This document shows, piece by piece, positions 25,594-34,420 of a stretch of 64,000 bases of DNA. The stretch is from SLST01 sp964458555 (lineage in GTDB: Bacteria; Spirochaetota; Spirochaetia; DSM-27196; SLST01), in contig CAYWJH010000007.1 in NCBI GenBank assembly GCA_964458555.1, positions 1 through 64,000 of the forward strand, given 5' to 3'. Position numbers and translations under genes: made by a program. The notes beneath the pieces were generated by a model that was not told the origin of the DNA, did no database searches, and worked only from the letters and a program-made list of their open reading frames with translations. Each line of letters starts with the position of its first letter. Within the stretch, counting starts at the first letter, position 1.

Positions 25594-25666
25594 AGGGCCT
25601 CCTCCGCATATGCTCACAGGAAGGCGCGGAAAGCGCAAGTCCCGGGAGCCGGGTCGCGACGCGGGA

Positions 25667-26749
25667 TCACTCTTCCTCGCGGGGCTCGATGAGATCGAAC
25701 GGCGTCTGGCCCCCGTTGCGCAGCGCGAAGAGCTTGAGCACCCGCCGCACGCCCGCGACGCGCTCGCGCATCAGGCGACGGTCGTTGTTGACCGTGCGGT
25801 AGAGATCGGCGGCGGTCACCCCGGGCTCGATCTCCACGGTCGCGACGAACTCGCGCACGTACGGCGCCATCGCGTCGAGCCGTGCCAGCACCGGCTCGAG
25901 CCGGAACATGGCGAGTCGGACGCTGCGCAGCGCTGAGACGAACTCGCGTCGCTCGCGGAGCGAGCCCGCGCGGGGACGCACGCCGCGCCGGGCTTCGTCG
26001 AGCCACTCGTCGATGAGGTCTCGATAGCTCATGAGATCGCCGTAGGCGGTGACGAAATCACCGCGCGCGCGGAGGTAGCGACGGCCGTAGAACGAGAGGA
26101 TCCGCGGCGCGTTCTCGATGAAACGCTCGAGCCGCTCGGCGCGCCACTGCTGCCGGAACGCGACGAGCTGCGCGCGATCGTAGCGAACGGTGCGGAAGAG
26201 CGATGACTCCTCGTCCACCTCCACCGCTTCGCCCGGACTCGCGAAGAGCGATCGGCCGTTCGGGTCGGTCACCTCGACGAGCCCCTCCTCGGTCGTGACG
26301 AGGAGCTCGCCGCCGGGAGCCCCGCTCACGTCGAACACGGTTCCGCGGACGCCCATGATCGCGGCCGGCGTGCGAATCTCGAAGCGCGAGCGTCCGGTGA
26401 GCCGACGCGCCGTGACGCTCACCGAGCCGGCGATGAGCTCGATCGCGCCGGTCTGCTCGCCTCGGAGGCTCGAGAGCTCGACGGCAAAGTGCGTGTCGGG
26501 CTCGACGCTCACCGAGGCGTCGACGCCCGTCGCCGGGTCGAAGTCGATCTCGAGCGCGCTGCGCTCGTCGGTACGCACGACGTCGAAGTTCTCGATCCGA
26601 AAGCCGAAGTCGATCTCCTCGTAGACATCGGTGCCATCCCGGACGATCTCGGGGAATCCCTCCACGTAGCTGACGGTACCGATCTCGTCGGCGGCGAGCC
26701 CTGCGGCTGCCACCGCGACGAGCAGCGACCAGATAATGGCGCGTCTCAT
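25667..26749 (-). CDS. Secreted FecR-domain protein
   Basis: A 360-residue protein with a signal peptide (MRRAIIWSLLVAVAAAGLAADE) and a start after GGGAGGTCGT. The FecR domain spans about residues 25-180: RTDERSALEIDF, TARRLTGRSRFEIRTPAAIM, GVRGTVFDV and LVTTEEGLVEV. The C-terminal half is helical and Arg-rich. It lacks the anti-sigma N-terminal region of true FecR and so is one of the periplasmic FecR-fold proteins common in spirochaetes. It is divergent from the phosphotriesterase-like gene. Confidence 0.85.
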   Translation of the reverse strand: MRRAIIWSLLVAVAAAGLAADEIGTVSYVEGFPEIVRDGTDVYEEIDFGFRIENFDVVRTDERSALEIDFDPATGVDASVSVEPDTHFAVELSSLRGEQTGAIELIAGSVSVTARRLTGRSRFEIRTPAAIMGVRGTVFDVSGAPGGELLVTTEEGLVEVTDPNGRSLFASPGEAVEVDEESSLFRTVRYDRAQLVAFRQQWRAERLERFIENAPRILSFYGRRYLRARGDFVTAYGDLMSYRDLIDEWLDEARRGVRPRAGSLRERREFVSALRSVRLAMFRLEPVLARLDAMAPYVREFVATVEIEPGVTAADLYRTVNNDRRLMRERVAGVRRVLKLFALRNGGQTPFDLIEPREEE

Positions 26750-26806
26750 ACGACCTCCCGGCTTGAATATAGCACGGCCGTTCGAGCGCTGCGGGCACCG
26801 GTCTGC

Positions 26807-26812
26807 TATACT
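26807..26812 (+). promoter_or_regulatory. -10 box 7 bases before the phosphotriesterase-like start
   Basis: TATACT ends 7 bases before the ATG at 26820, with no Shine-Dalgarno between them. This predicts a leaderless mRNA. No convincing -35 box is seen. Confidence 0.45.
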
Positions 26813-26819
26813 GGGCGTC

Positions 26820-27737
26820 ATGGCACGTATCATGACAGTGACCGGCCCCATCGACGCCACCGAGATGGGCATGACGCTCCCGCACGAGCACATCGTCGTC
26901 GACTTCGGGGGCGCGGAGACCGCCGGCCCGCATCGGTACAACCGCGACGAGGTCGTCGCGACGATGCGCCCGCACGTGGAAGCGGCGATGCAGGAGGGCA
27001 TACGGACCTTCGTCGACTGCAGCCCCATGTACCTCGCGCGCGACGTGCACGTTTTGCAGACTCTCGCGGAGCAGACCGGGATGCGCTTCGTGACGAACAC
27101 CGGTCAGTACAAGGAGCCGTACCTCCCGGCGCGGACCTTCGAGATCACCGCGCAGGAGCTCGCCGCCGAGTGGATCGCCGAGTGGGAGGAAGGGATCGAG
27201 GGGACCGATGTACGGCCCGGGTTCATCAAGACGGCGGTGTTTCCGAACCCGCTCGAGCCGATCCAACGCAAGGTAACGACCGCCGCCGCGATCACGAGCC
27301 GGGCGACCGGCCTGACGATCGGCACGCACACCGCGAAGGGCGTGCCCGCGCTCGAAGTCATCCGCCTCCTCGAGGAAAACGGCGTCGACCCGCGGAAGTG
27401 GATCTTCATCCACGCGCACCAGGAGCCGGACATCGAGCTCATCCGCATGGCCGCGGCCGCCGGGGCGTGGATCGAGCTCGACGGACTGAACGGACAGGAC
27501 GACACGCCCATCCTCGTGCAGCTTCTCAAGCTCCTCGACGCAGGCTACGAGAAGCAGATCATGCTCTCGCACGACGCGGGATGGTACCACGTGGGCGAGC
27601 CCGGCGGCGGCGAGCAGAAGCCGTTCACGCCCATGACGCGTACCTTCCTGCCGCTCGCGCGGCGCTACGGCGTGGACGACGAGCTCGCGCGCACGCTGAC
27701 GGTGGAGAATCCGGCGCGGGCGTTCGTCTTCGACTGA
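26820..27737 (+). CDS. Phosphotriesterase-family amidohydrolase
   Basis: A 305-residue metal-dependent TIM-barrel hydrolase. Metal and catalytic residues fit: HEHI near residue 21, the bridging Lys in GFIKTAVF, His in TIGTHTAKG and FIHAHQEPD, and the final Asp in MLSHDAGWY. The substrate is unknown; most family members are lactonases or esterases rather than phosphotriesterases. The gene stands alone, convergent with the NRDE gene. Confidence 0.87.
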   Translation: MARIMTVTGPIDATEMGMTLPHEHIVVDFGGAETAGPHRYNRDEVVATMRPHVEAAMQEGIRTFVDCSPMYLARDVHVLQTLAEQTGMRFVTNTGQYKEPYLPARTFEITAQELAAEWIAEWEEGIEGTDVRPGFIKTAVFPNPLEPIQRKVTTAAAITSRATGLTIGTHTAKGVPALEVIRLLEENGVDPRKWIFIHAHQEPDIELIRMAAAAGAWIELDGLNGQDDTPILVQLLKLLDAGYEKQIMLSHDAGWYHVGEPGGGEQKPFTPMTRTFLPLARRYGVDDELARTLTVENPARAFVFD

Positions 27738-27767
27738 CCGCGGACGCCGCCAGGCGGCCGAGCCAGA

Positions 27768-28520
27768 TCATGCGCCCGGATGGTAGTCCGGCACGACCCT
27801 TCGGGCAAGGGCACGGGTCGTGACCTCACCGTCCTCGCACGGCGGTCCATCGTGGTAGGTCATCGTCACTCGCCCGGAATCGACCTCGACGACGGTCAGG
27901 CTTCGCGTCCCGCCGTCGTCGCGGTGCACGCACACCGAGTACGCCCCACGCGACGGAAGGTGGCTGCGATGGTAGGCCTCGAGACGCTCCGGCGAGGGGT
28001 CGTCTCCCACGAGACGGCGGTAGGCGTCGCGTCGGGCGGCGATCACCGCCTCCGAGTCGAAGCTCGACGACGCCACCGGCCGGTCGGGGCCCTCGGTCGA
28101 TTCGAGCGCGCCGCACCCGTCCCATTGGTGGACCACCGGACGCGCGCGCGCGCACATCGCGAGGAGCGTGAACGGCCGGTAGCGTGCGAGCTCCATGCGG
28201 CGAATCGCCGCGGAGACCTCCGCCGCCGAGCGCGCCGGTATCAGGTCGCGGACGAGATGACCGCGGCTTCGGTAGCCCGTTCGCTCCCCGCCGGGCCCGC
28301 ACGGCTCGGCGGGATAGTGGTTGAGCAGGCAGACCGTCAGCCCGTGCTCGTTCGCGGCGATCCACGTCCCCCCGGCGTCGCTGTCGGTAGGCGAGAGGTA
28401 TTGGACGGTGGTGTCGCGGTGAACGCCGGGCGGCTCGGCAGAGCCGCGCGTGAAACGCTCGTCGCGGTTCATGAACAGCCGATAGCCGGTCGCCGAGGCT
28501 GCCCAGGTGACGGTACACAT
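27768..28520 (-). CDS. NRDE (TANGO2-like) family protein
   Basis: A 250-residue protein beginning MCTVTWAASATGYRLFMNRD, which contains the family Asn-Arg-Asp-Glu motif (MNRDERFTRG) and the conserved N-terminal Cys. It has the GGTWIAANEHGLTVCLLNHY segment typical of the family. The fold is Ntn-hydrolase-like; eukaryotic TANGO2 is linked to haem/lipid handling, but the bacterial role is unclear. The start follows directly on the stop of the DinB-like gene. Confidence 0.87.
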   Translation of the reverse strand: MCTVTWAASATGYRLFMNRDERFTRGSAEPPGVHRDTTVQYLSPTDSDAGGTWIAANEHGLTVCLLNHYPAEPCGPGGERTGYRSRGHLVRDLIPARSAAEVSAAIRRMELARYRPFTLLAMCARARPVVHQWDGCGALESTEGPDRPVASSSFDSEAVIAARRDAYRRLVGDDPSPERLEAYHRSHLPSRGAYSVCVHRDDGGTRSLTVVEVDSGRVTMTYHDGPPCEDGEVTTRALARRVVPDYHPGA

Positions 28521-29066
28521 CTACGATTCCTGCGACGCGAGATAGCGCAGCGTGGACGGGGCGACGCCGAACTCGGCGGACACGGGCTGGCCTTGCATCC
28601 GCAGCAGGAGCGCGATGATCGCGTAGTGGTGCACCGTGTGGCTCGCGAGCGTGGAGAGCTCGCGCCCGAGGCTGGAGGCGACCCGCAGGCTGTCGCCCGC
28701 CTCGTCCTGCACCTCGGAGCTCACCTCGAGCTCCTGCAAGCCGCTGCCATCCGTCTCGGCGACGATGTCGCGGAGGCTCGCGATGGTCGCCCGGGCAACT
28801 GTGATCGCGTAGTCCGGATCGGACTCGATGCGCTCGTCGCGCCGGCGCGCGTTGTAGTCGACGAAGCTGCCACGACCCTGAACGAACCGGTCGTAGAAGT
28901 CGAGGATATGGCGCACGTGCTTGCCCATACCGCTCGAGAAATGGGCGTGCTCGTTGTTCGTGTAGCGGTCGAGATCGATCGACGCGATGAGCTCGACCGC
29001 CTGCTCGATCAACCCGACGTTCTCTTCGACGAGCAGCGCCACCACCGAACGTTCATTCGTCGCCAT
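28521..29066 (-). CDS. DinB/YfiT-like four-helix protein
   Basis: A 181-residue protein starting at 29066 after GAGGGTG. The metal-binding histidines of the DinB-like bundle are placed as expected: MGKHVRHILDFYDRFVQG near residue 50, and TLASHTVHHYAIIALLLR near residue 145. DinB-like proteins include thiol-dependent transferases. The function here is unknown; it is paired with the NRDE gene. Confidence 0.8.
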   Translation of the reverse strand: MATNERSVVALLVEENVGLIEQAVELIASIDLDRYTNNEHAHFSSGMGKHVRHILDFYDRFVQGRGSFVDYNARRRDERIESDPDYAITVARATIASLRDIVAETDGSGLQELEVSSEVQDEAGDSLRVASSLGRELSTLASHTVHHYAIIALLLRMQGQPVSAEFGVAPSTLRYLASQES

Positions 29067-29118
29067 ATCACCCTCGCACGAAACATACTTCCCTCGTGCC
29101 GGGAGGACAAACTTGTAT

Positions 29119-29147
29119 TTGCATGCTTCGCCGAGTGGAGGTAGACT
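29119..29147 (+). promoter_or_regulatory. Candidate leaderless promoter of coaBC
   Basis: TTGCAT (29119-29124), 17 bases, TAGACT (29142-29147), then six bases before the GTG at 29154. A GGAGG at 29137-29141 lies 12 bases from the GTG but inside the promoter, so it would not be transcribed if this promoter is used. Confidence 0.48.
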
Positions 29148-29153
29148 CTGATC

Positions 29154-30428
29154 GTGATCGAACCCCACCCGTCTCTCGACATCCAGGGCTCCCTCGGCTC
29201 CGAGCTCGCCGGCCGGCGTATCGTGCACGCCGTATGCGGAAGCGTCGCCGCCGCTCGCGCGCCGGAGATCGCCCGGCTGCTCATGCGTCACGGCGCCGAT
29301 GTCTTCCCGGTCATGTCCGCCGAGGCGCAGCGGCTGCTCCACCCGAACCTCCTTCATTGGGCGAGCGGACACGAGCCGGTCACCGAGCTCACCGGCGAGA
29401 CCGAGCACGTCGCGCTGGCGGGGAACACATCGACCAAGGCCGATGTGCTCCTGATCGCCCCGGCGACGGCGAACACCGTCGGGAAGATCGCCGCGGGCAT
29501 CGACGACGGCCCGGTGACTACGTTCGCGACGACGGCGATCGGCGAGCAGATTCCGGTCATCGTGGTGCCGGCGATGCACGAGCCCATGTACCGCCACCCC
29601 ATCGTCCGGCGCAACCTCGACACGCTGCGCGAGATCGGACTGGAGGTCATCATGCCGCGCGTGGAAGAGGGCAAGGCGAAGATCGCGGCGAGCGAGGAGA
29701 TCGTCGCCTCGGTGATCGCGAGGCTCGCCGGGCACGCGCCGGGGGAGGCGGGCACGCTCGCCGGGCGCAGGGTACTCGTGACGGTGGGCCGCACCGTCGA
29801 ATACATCGATCCCATCCGGGTCGTTACGAACAACAGCTCCGGCAAGATGGGCATGGCCGTCGCGCAAGCGGCGACGGAAGCCGGCGCGGAGGTCACGGCG
29901 GTGTACGGGAAGGGAAGCGCCGAGGTTCCGCCCGGCGCACGCGTTATCCGCGTAGACACAGCCGAGCAGATGCGGAAGGCGGTGTGGGACGAGCTGGGCG
30001 ACGGACGTGGCTACGACGTCGTCGTCGCGGCCGCGGCGGTCGGCGACTGGCGCCCGGTCGGCGAAGAGAAGAAGAAGATATCGACCCACGACCGCGACCG
30101 CCTCGTCCTCGAGCTCGAGCCGACGCCCAAGATCATCGACCGGATCAAGCACGACTTTCCGAAGACCTTTCTCGTCGCCTTCCGCGCGCAGCACGACCTC
30201 ACGCTCGACGAGCTGCTCGCCGACGCTCGTGCCCGCGCGAAGAAGGCGGACGCCGACCTCATCGCGGTCAACGACGTCAGCCGGCAGGGCACCGGCTTCG
30301 AGGCCGACACGAACGAGATGTATCTCATCGGGCGAGACGGCAACGAGGACCACGTTCCCCTCGCGAGCAAGCTCGCCGTGGCCCGCCGGATCGTGGAGGC
30401 GATCGCTCGTCGCATGGGCTCCGGTTGA
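29154..30428 (+). CDS. coaBC: Bifunctional phosphopantothenoylcysteine decarboxylase/synthase, archaeal-type
   Basis: The 424-residue enzyme makes 4'-phosphopantetheine in coenzyme A synthesis. The CoaC domain has IVHAVCGSVAAARAPEIAR, the His in TEHVALAGN and LLIAPATANTVGKIAAGI. It has PAMHEPMY where E. coli CoaBC has PAMN, and no ACGD-type substrate-clamp Cys. The CoaB domain starts near residue 200: VTVGRTVEYIDPIRVVTNNS, SGKMG and the AAAAVGDWRP motif. The PAMH form and missing clamp Cys resemble archaeal proteins. The start is a GTG. Confidence 0.9.
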   Translation: MIEPHPSLDIQGSLGSELAGRRIVHAVCGSVAAARAPEIARLLMRHGADVFPVMSAEAQRLLHPNLLHWASGHEPVTELTGETEHVALAGNTSTKADVLLIAPATANTVGKIAAGIDDGPVTTFATTAIGEQIPVIVVPAMHEPMYRHPIVRRNLDTLREIGLEVIMPRVEEGKAKIAASEEIVASVIARLAGHAPGEAGTLAGRRVLVTVGRTVEYIDPIRVVTNNSSGKMGMAVAQAATEAGAEVTAVYGKGSAEVPPGARVIRVDTAEQMRKAVWDELGDGRGYDVVVAAAAVGDWRPVGEEKKKISTHDRDRLVLELEPTPKIIDRIKHDFPKTFLVAFRAQHDLTLDELLADARARAKKADADLIAVNDVSRQGTGFEADTNEMYLIGRDGNEDHVPLASKLAVARRIVEAIARRMGSG

Positions 30429-30453
30429 CAGGAGCCGGGGCCGACCGTAGGAT
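30425..30453 (+). promoter_or_regulatory. Promoter of hom overlapping the coaBC stop
   Basis: Consensus TTGACA (30425-30430), containing the coaBC stop, then 17 bases and TAGGAT (30448-30453). The predicted start near 30460 leaves only ~3 bases before the ATG at 30463. Confidence 0.6.
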
Positions 30454-30462
30454 GCGGCAACC

Positions 30463-31779
30463 ATGAAGGTTGCGATTATTGGGTGCGGCACCGTGGGCGG
30501 TGCGACGGCCCGGCACATACAGGACAGCTCGGATCTCATAGACCGGCGGTACGGCGTGCGGCTCGAGCTCGCCGCGGTTGTCGACAAGAAGCTCGACCAC
30601 GCGCGGGCGATCGGGCTGCCGGAGGAACTGCTCGGCGAGAACCTCGACGAGGTGCTCGCGCGCGGCGACGTGGACGTCGTCGTGGAGCTCGTCGGCGGGA
30701 TCGACGTAGCGCGCGGGATCATCGCCCGTGCGCTCGAGGCGGGCAAGCACGTGGTCACCGCGAACAAGGCGCTCCTCGCCCACCACGGCGAAGAACTCTT
30801 CGCGATCGCGCACGAAACCCGGCGCGCGCTCGCCTTCGAGGCGAGCTGCGGCGGCGGCATCCCGCTGATCCGGGCGCTCACCGACGGGCTCGCGGGAAAC
30901 CGGATCGACGCGATCTACGGCATCGTCAACGGAACCTGTAACTACATCCTCACCGAAATGATTCGCCGGTCGATCTCCTACGACGAGGCGCTCGTCGAGG
31001 CGCAGCGCGACGGGCTCGCCGAGGCCGATCCGACGCTCGACGTGGGCGGGTTCGACAGCGCTCACAAGATCGCGGTCATGGCCTCGCTCGCCTTTGACGC
31101 AAAGGTGGACTACGACGCGATCCCGGTCGAGGGAATCGATTCGCTCGACCTGCTCGACGTGAGCTGGGCGACGAGACTCGGCTACGTGACCAAGCTCCTC
31201 GCGATCGCCGAGCGAGGCGACGAAGGAATCTCGCTGCGCGTTCGGCCCTGCTTCGTCCACGCCGAGCATCCGCTCGCCTGGGTGGGCGGCCCCTTTAACG
31301 CGGTGAGCGTCTACAGCTATCCCACCGGCCACACGATGTACTACGGTCGCGGGGCCGGCGGGTCGGCCACCTCGGGAGCGATCGTCGCAGATCTGGTGTC
31401 GATCGCCACCGGCGCGTGGGACGCCTTCTTCGCGCGCACGCGTTTCTGGCCGGACCGGACCGAATCGGCACGGCAGAACGCGCCCGGCACGATCCGCGGC
31501 CGCTACTACGTGCGCGTCCTCGTGCAGGACCGCCCGGGGGTGCTCGCCGAGATGACCAACCGGTTCGCCGAGCACGGCATCAGCATCGCGAGCGTCCACC
31601 AGGACGAGCTCGGCGACGATACGCACCAGCTCGCGCCGGTGGTCGTCGTGACGCACGGGGCGAGCGAGGACGACGTTCGCGCGGCGGTCGGCGAGATCGA
31701 CGCGATGCAGCAGACGAGCGGCGCGTGCGCGGTTATTTCGATCATCGACGAGCCCGACGAGGAGCTCATCGAGCTTTAG
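30463..31779 (+). CDS. hom: Homoserine dehydrogenase with C-terminal ACT domain
   Basis: The 438-residue enzyme reduces aspartate semialdehyde to homoserine for Thr/Met synthesis. Motifs are the Rossmann IIGCGTVGGATARHI, HVVTANKALLAHHGEELF, FEASCGGGIPLIRAL, NGTCNYIL and GLAEADPTLDVGGFDSAHKI. The ACT domain (residues ~345-425: YYVRVLVQDRPGVLAEMTNR) points to feedback control by threonine. It is monocistronic or starts an operon with the phosphorylase, 23 bases on. Confidence 0.94.
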   Translation: MKVAIIGCGTVGGATARHIQDSSDLIDRRYGVRLELAAVVDKKLDHARAIGLPEELLGENLDEVLARGDVDVVVELVGGIDVARGIIARALEAGKHVVTANKALLAHHGEELFAIAHETRRALAFEASCGGGIPLIRALTDGLAGNRIDAIYGIVNGTCNYILTEMIRRSISYDEALVEAQRDGLAEADPTLDVGGFDSAHKIAVMASLAFDAKVDYDAIPVEGIDSLDLLDVSWATRLGYVTKLLAIAERGDEGISLRVRPCFVHAEHPLAWVGGPFNAVSVYSYPTGHTMYYGRGAGGSATSGAIVADLVSIATGAWDAFFARTRFWPDRTESARQNAPGTIRGRYYVRVLVQDRPGVLAEMTNRFAEHGISIASVHQDELGDDTHQLAPVVVVTHGASEDDVRAAVGEIDAMQQTSGACAVISIIDEPDEELIEL

Positions 31780-31802
31780 CGCACCGAAGAGGAAGGATAG
31801 CC

Positions 31803-34343
31803 ATGAAGATCGTTTCGTATACCGTCGACCCGAAAATACCCGAGGCGCTGCAGCCGCTCAAGGAGCTCGCGAGCAACCTCTGGCTGAGCTGGAACTTCGA
31901 CGCGGTCATGCTGTTCATGCGGCTCGACTACGACCTGTGGATGGAGTCGCACCAGAACCCGGCACGGCTGCTGGGAATGGTCGGCCAGGAGCGCTACGAG
32001 GAGCTCGCCGCCGACGACTCGTACCTCGCGGCGCTGAATCGCGTCTACGAGAAGTTCCTCGCGTACCGCAAGGGCGAGACCTGGTACACCGGCGAGACGA
32101 CGGACGTGGTCGCCTACTTCTCGATGGAATACGGGCTGGACGTGAGCCTGCCCATCTACTCCGGCGGCCTGGGCGTACTCTCCGGCGACCACCTGAAGAC
32201 GAGCTCCGACCTCGGTCTCCCGCTCGTGGGCGTGGGTCTGCTCTACCGGCAGGGCTACTTCCAGCAGTACCTCAACGCCGACGGCTACCAGCAGGAGAGC
32301 TACCCGGAGAACGACTGGTACAACATGCCGGTGACGATCTGCCGCGACGACGAGGGTGCGGCGGTCAAGATAAGCGTCCGGATCGGGGAGGCGACGGTCG
32401 TCGCCCAGATCTGGGAGGTGAGGATAGGTCGGACGTCGCTTTACCTCCTCGACACGAATATCGCCGACAATACCGAAGATCTGCGGGCGATCACCTCCAC
32501 GCTCTACGGCGGGACGAAGGAGACGCGCATCAGACAGGAGATCCTGCTGGGAATCGGCGGGTTCCGCGCGCTGCGCGCGCTCGGCGTCAACCCCGCGGTC
32601 GCGCACATGAACGAGGGCCACTCGGCGTTTCTCGCGATCGAACGGATCCGTGAGCACGTCGCGCAGCACGGTCTCACCGTCGGCGAGGCGATCGAGGCCA
32701 TTCGCCCTACGAGCATCTTCACGACGCACACGCCGGTACCGGCCGGTAACGAGCGCTTTACGCCCGAGCTGATGCAGAAGTACTTCTCGAGCATCACCGG
32801 GGATCTGGAGATCGGCTTCCACGATTTCATGGCGCTCGGCCGTGAGAACCCCGACGACGAGCTCGAGCACTTCTGCATGACCGTGCTCGCGATTCGACTC
32901 TCTGCGTACAACAACGCGGTGAGCGCGCTGCACGGCGAGGTGAGCCGCGACATGTGGAAGAACCTCTGGCCGAACCTCCCCACCGAGGAGGTTCCCATCA
33001 CGAGCATCACGAACGGCGTCCACATCCGCACGTGGCTCAGTCACGACATGCAGGACCTGCTCGATCGCTACTTCGGCCCGCGCTTCTACGACGATCCGAC
33101 CTACCTGGACATCTGGGATCGGATCGATCGGGTGAGCGACGAGGAGCTGTGGCGGACCCACGAGCGGCGCAAGGAACGCCTCGTCGCCTTCGCGCGCGAG
33201 CGACAGTATCAGCAGCACCGCAACCGCGGCGTCTCCGGAAGCCAGCTCACCGCGGCCACCGAGGTTCTCTCTCCGTACGCGTTCACGATCAGCTTCGCGA
33301 GGCGGTTTGCAACCTACAAGCGAGCTACGCTGCTCTTCCGCGACAAGGAGCGGCTCTACAAGCTGTTGACGAACACCGAATACCCGGTCCAGATCATCTT
33401 CAGCGGCAAGGCGCACCCGCACGACGTCCCCGGCAAGAACCTCATCAAGGACATCTACCACTTCGCCCAACAGCCCGAGATCCGGCGGAAGGTCGTCTTC
33501 CTCGAGAACTACGACATTGGCGTGGCGAAGTACCTCGTCAGCGGCAGCGACCTCTGGCTCAACACGCCGCGGCGCCCCATGGAGGCGAGTGGGACGAGCG
33601 GCATGAAGGCCGGCATCAACGGCGTGCTGAGCTGCTCGATCCTCGACGGTTGGTGGGCCGAAGGGTACCAGCCGTCGCTCGGCTGGGCGATCGGAAGCGG
33701 CGAGCACTACGAGGACGAGGAGGAGCAGGACGAGATAGAGAGCAAGCTGCTCTACGACCTGCTCGAACGCGAGATCGTGCCCCGCTACTACGAGCGCGCG
33801 CGGGACGGTCTGCCGCGCGAGTGGATCCGCATGATGAAGTCGAGCATGCGCGAGCTCGGTCCTCAGTTCGCGAGCCACCGGATGCTCATGGAGTACGCCG
33901 ACCAGTTCTACATACCCGCGCTCGAGAGCGCGAAGCGGATCGAATCGACCTCGTACGCAGGCGCGAAGGACCTCGCCGCGTACATGAAGCGGCTCGACGC
34001 CGCGTGGGCCGACCTCCGTGTCGTCGAAACCCCGACGATTCCCGACCGGACGCTCAAGGTGGGCGATTCGATGGAGCTCAGCGCGAGGGTACGGATGGAC
34101 GGCCTCGAGCCCGACGAGGTCGCCGTGGAGCTCTACTACGGACCCATGAAGAGCACCGGCGAGATCGGCAGCCCGTCCTCGGCGCCGATGGAGCACACGA
34201 AGACGGAGAAGGACGGGGTCCACGTCTTCACCGCGACGATCGAGCTCGGCTACGCCGGCCGCCAGGGTCTCGCGGTACGCGTCGTCCCGAGGCACGAGCA
34301 GCTCGCCCAGCGCTTCGTGCCCGGCTACGTCGTATGGGGATGA
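31803..34343 (+). CDS. glgP: Alpha-glucan (glycogen) phosphorylase, short bacterial/archaeal type
   Basis: The 846-residue enzyme releases glucose-1-phosphate from glucans. It starts MKIVSYTVDPKIPEALQPLK after AGGAAGGA. It has the DUF3417-type N-terminal domain (LASNLWLSWNFDAVMLF), GGLGVLSGDHLKTSSDLGLP, the phosphate/PLP region RRPMEASGTSGMKAGINGVL with the PLP Lys, and a C-terminal beta-sandwich extension. It belongs to the Thermotoga maritima-like group. Release of storage or imported glucan fits the carbohydrate-based metabolism seen elsewhere. Confidence 0.94.
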   Translation: MKIVSYTVDPKIPEALQPLKELASNLWLSWNFDAVMLFMRLDYDLWMESHQNPARLLGMVGQERYEELAADDSYLAALNRVYEKFLAYRKGETWYTGETTDVVAYFSMEYGLDVSLPIYSGGLGVLSGDHLKTSSDLGLPLVGVGLLYRQGYFQQYLNADGYQQESYPENDWYNMPVTICRDDEGAAVKISVRIGEATVVAQIWEVRIGRTSLYLLDTNIADNTEDLRAITSTLYGGTKETRIRQEILLGIGGFRALRALGVNPAVAHMNEGHSAFLAIERIREHVAQHGLTVGEAIEAIRPTSIFTTHTPVPAGNERFTPELMQKYFSSITGDLEIGFHDFMALGRENPDDELEHFCMTVLAIRLSAYNNAVSALHGEVSRDMWKNLWPNLPTEEVPITSITNGVHIRTWLSHDMQDLLDRYFGPRFYDDPTYLDIWDRIDRVSDEELWRTHERRKERLVAFARERQYQQHRNRGVSGSQLTAATEVLSPYAFTISFARRFATYKRATLLFRDKERLYKLLTNTEYPVQIIFSGKAHPHDVPGKNLIKDIYHFAQQPEIRRKVVFLENYDIGVAKYLVSGSDLWLNTPRRPMEASGTSGMKAGINGVLSCSILDGWWAEGYQPSLGWAIGSGEHYEDEEEQDEIESKLLYDLLEREIVPRYYERARDGLPREWIRMMKSSMRELGPQFASHRMLMEYADQFYIPALESAKRIESTSYAGAKDLAAYMKRLDAAWADLRVVETPTIPDRTLKVGDSMELSARVRMDGLEPDEVAVELYYGPMKSTGEIGSPSSAPMEHTKTEKDGVHVFTATIELGYAGRQGLAVRVVPRHEQLAQRFVPGYVVWG

Positions 34344-34405
34344 ACCGCCGACCGAAGTAGCCCGCGCCGCCCGCCCCGGCGGATGACCGCCGGGCGGATG
34401 ACGTC

Positions 34406-34411
34406 TATACT
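34406..34411 (+). promoter_or_regulatory. -10 box close to the ZIP-cNMP start
   Basis: TATACT ends 9 bases before the ATG at 34421, with an ATGACC -35-like box 17 bases further up (34383-34388). A leader of only ~3 bases is predicted. Confidence 0.42.
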
Positions 34412-34420
34412 CGAAGTGCC

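Noticed and set aside
24300..26800. Encapsulin shell gene near the ferritin-like protein
   Set aside because: None of the neighbours shows an HK97-like shell sequence. They are membrane proteins and a FecR-domain protein.
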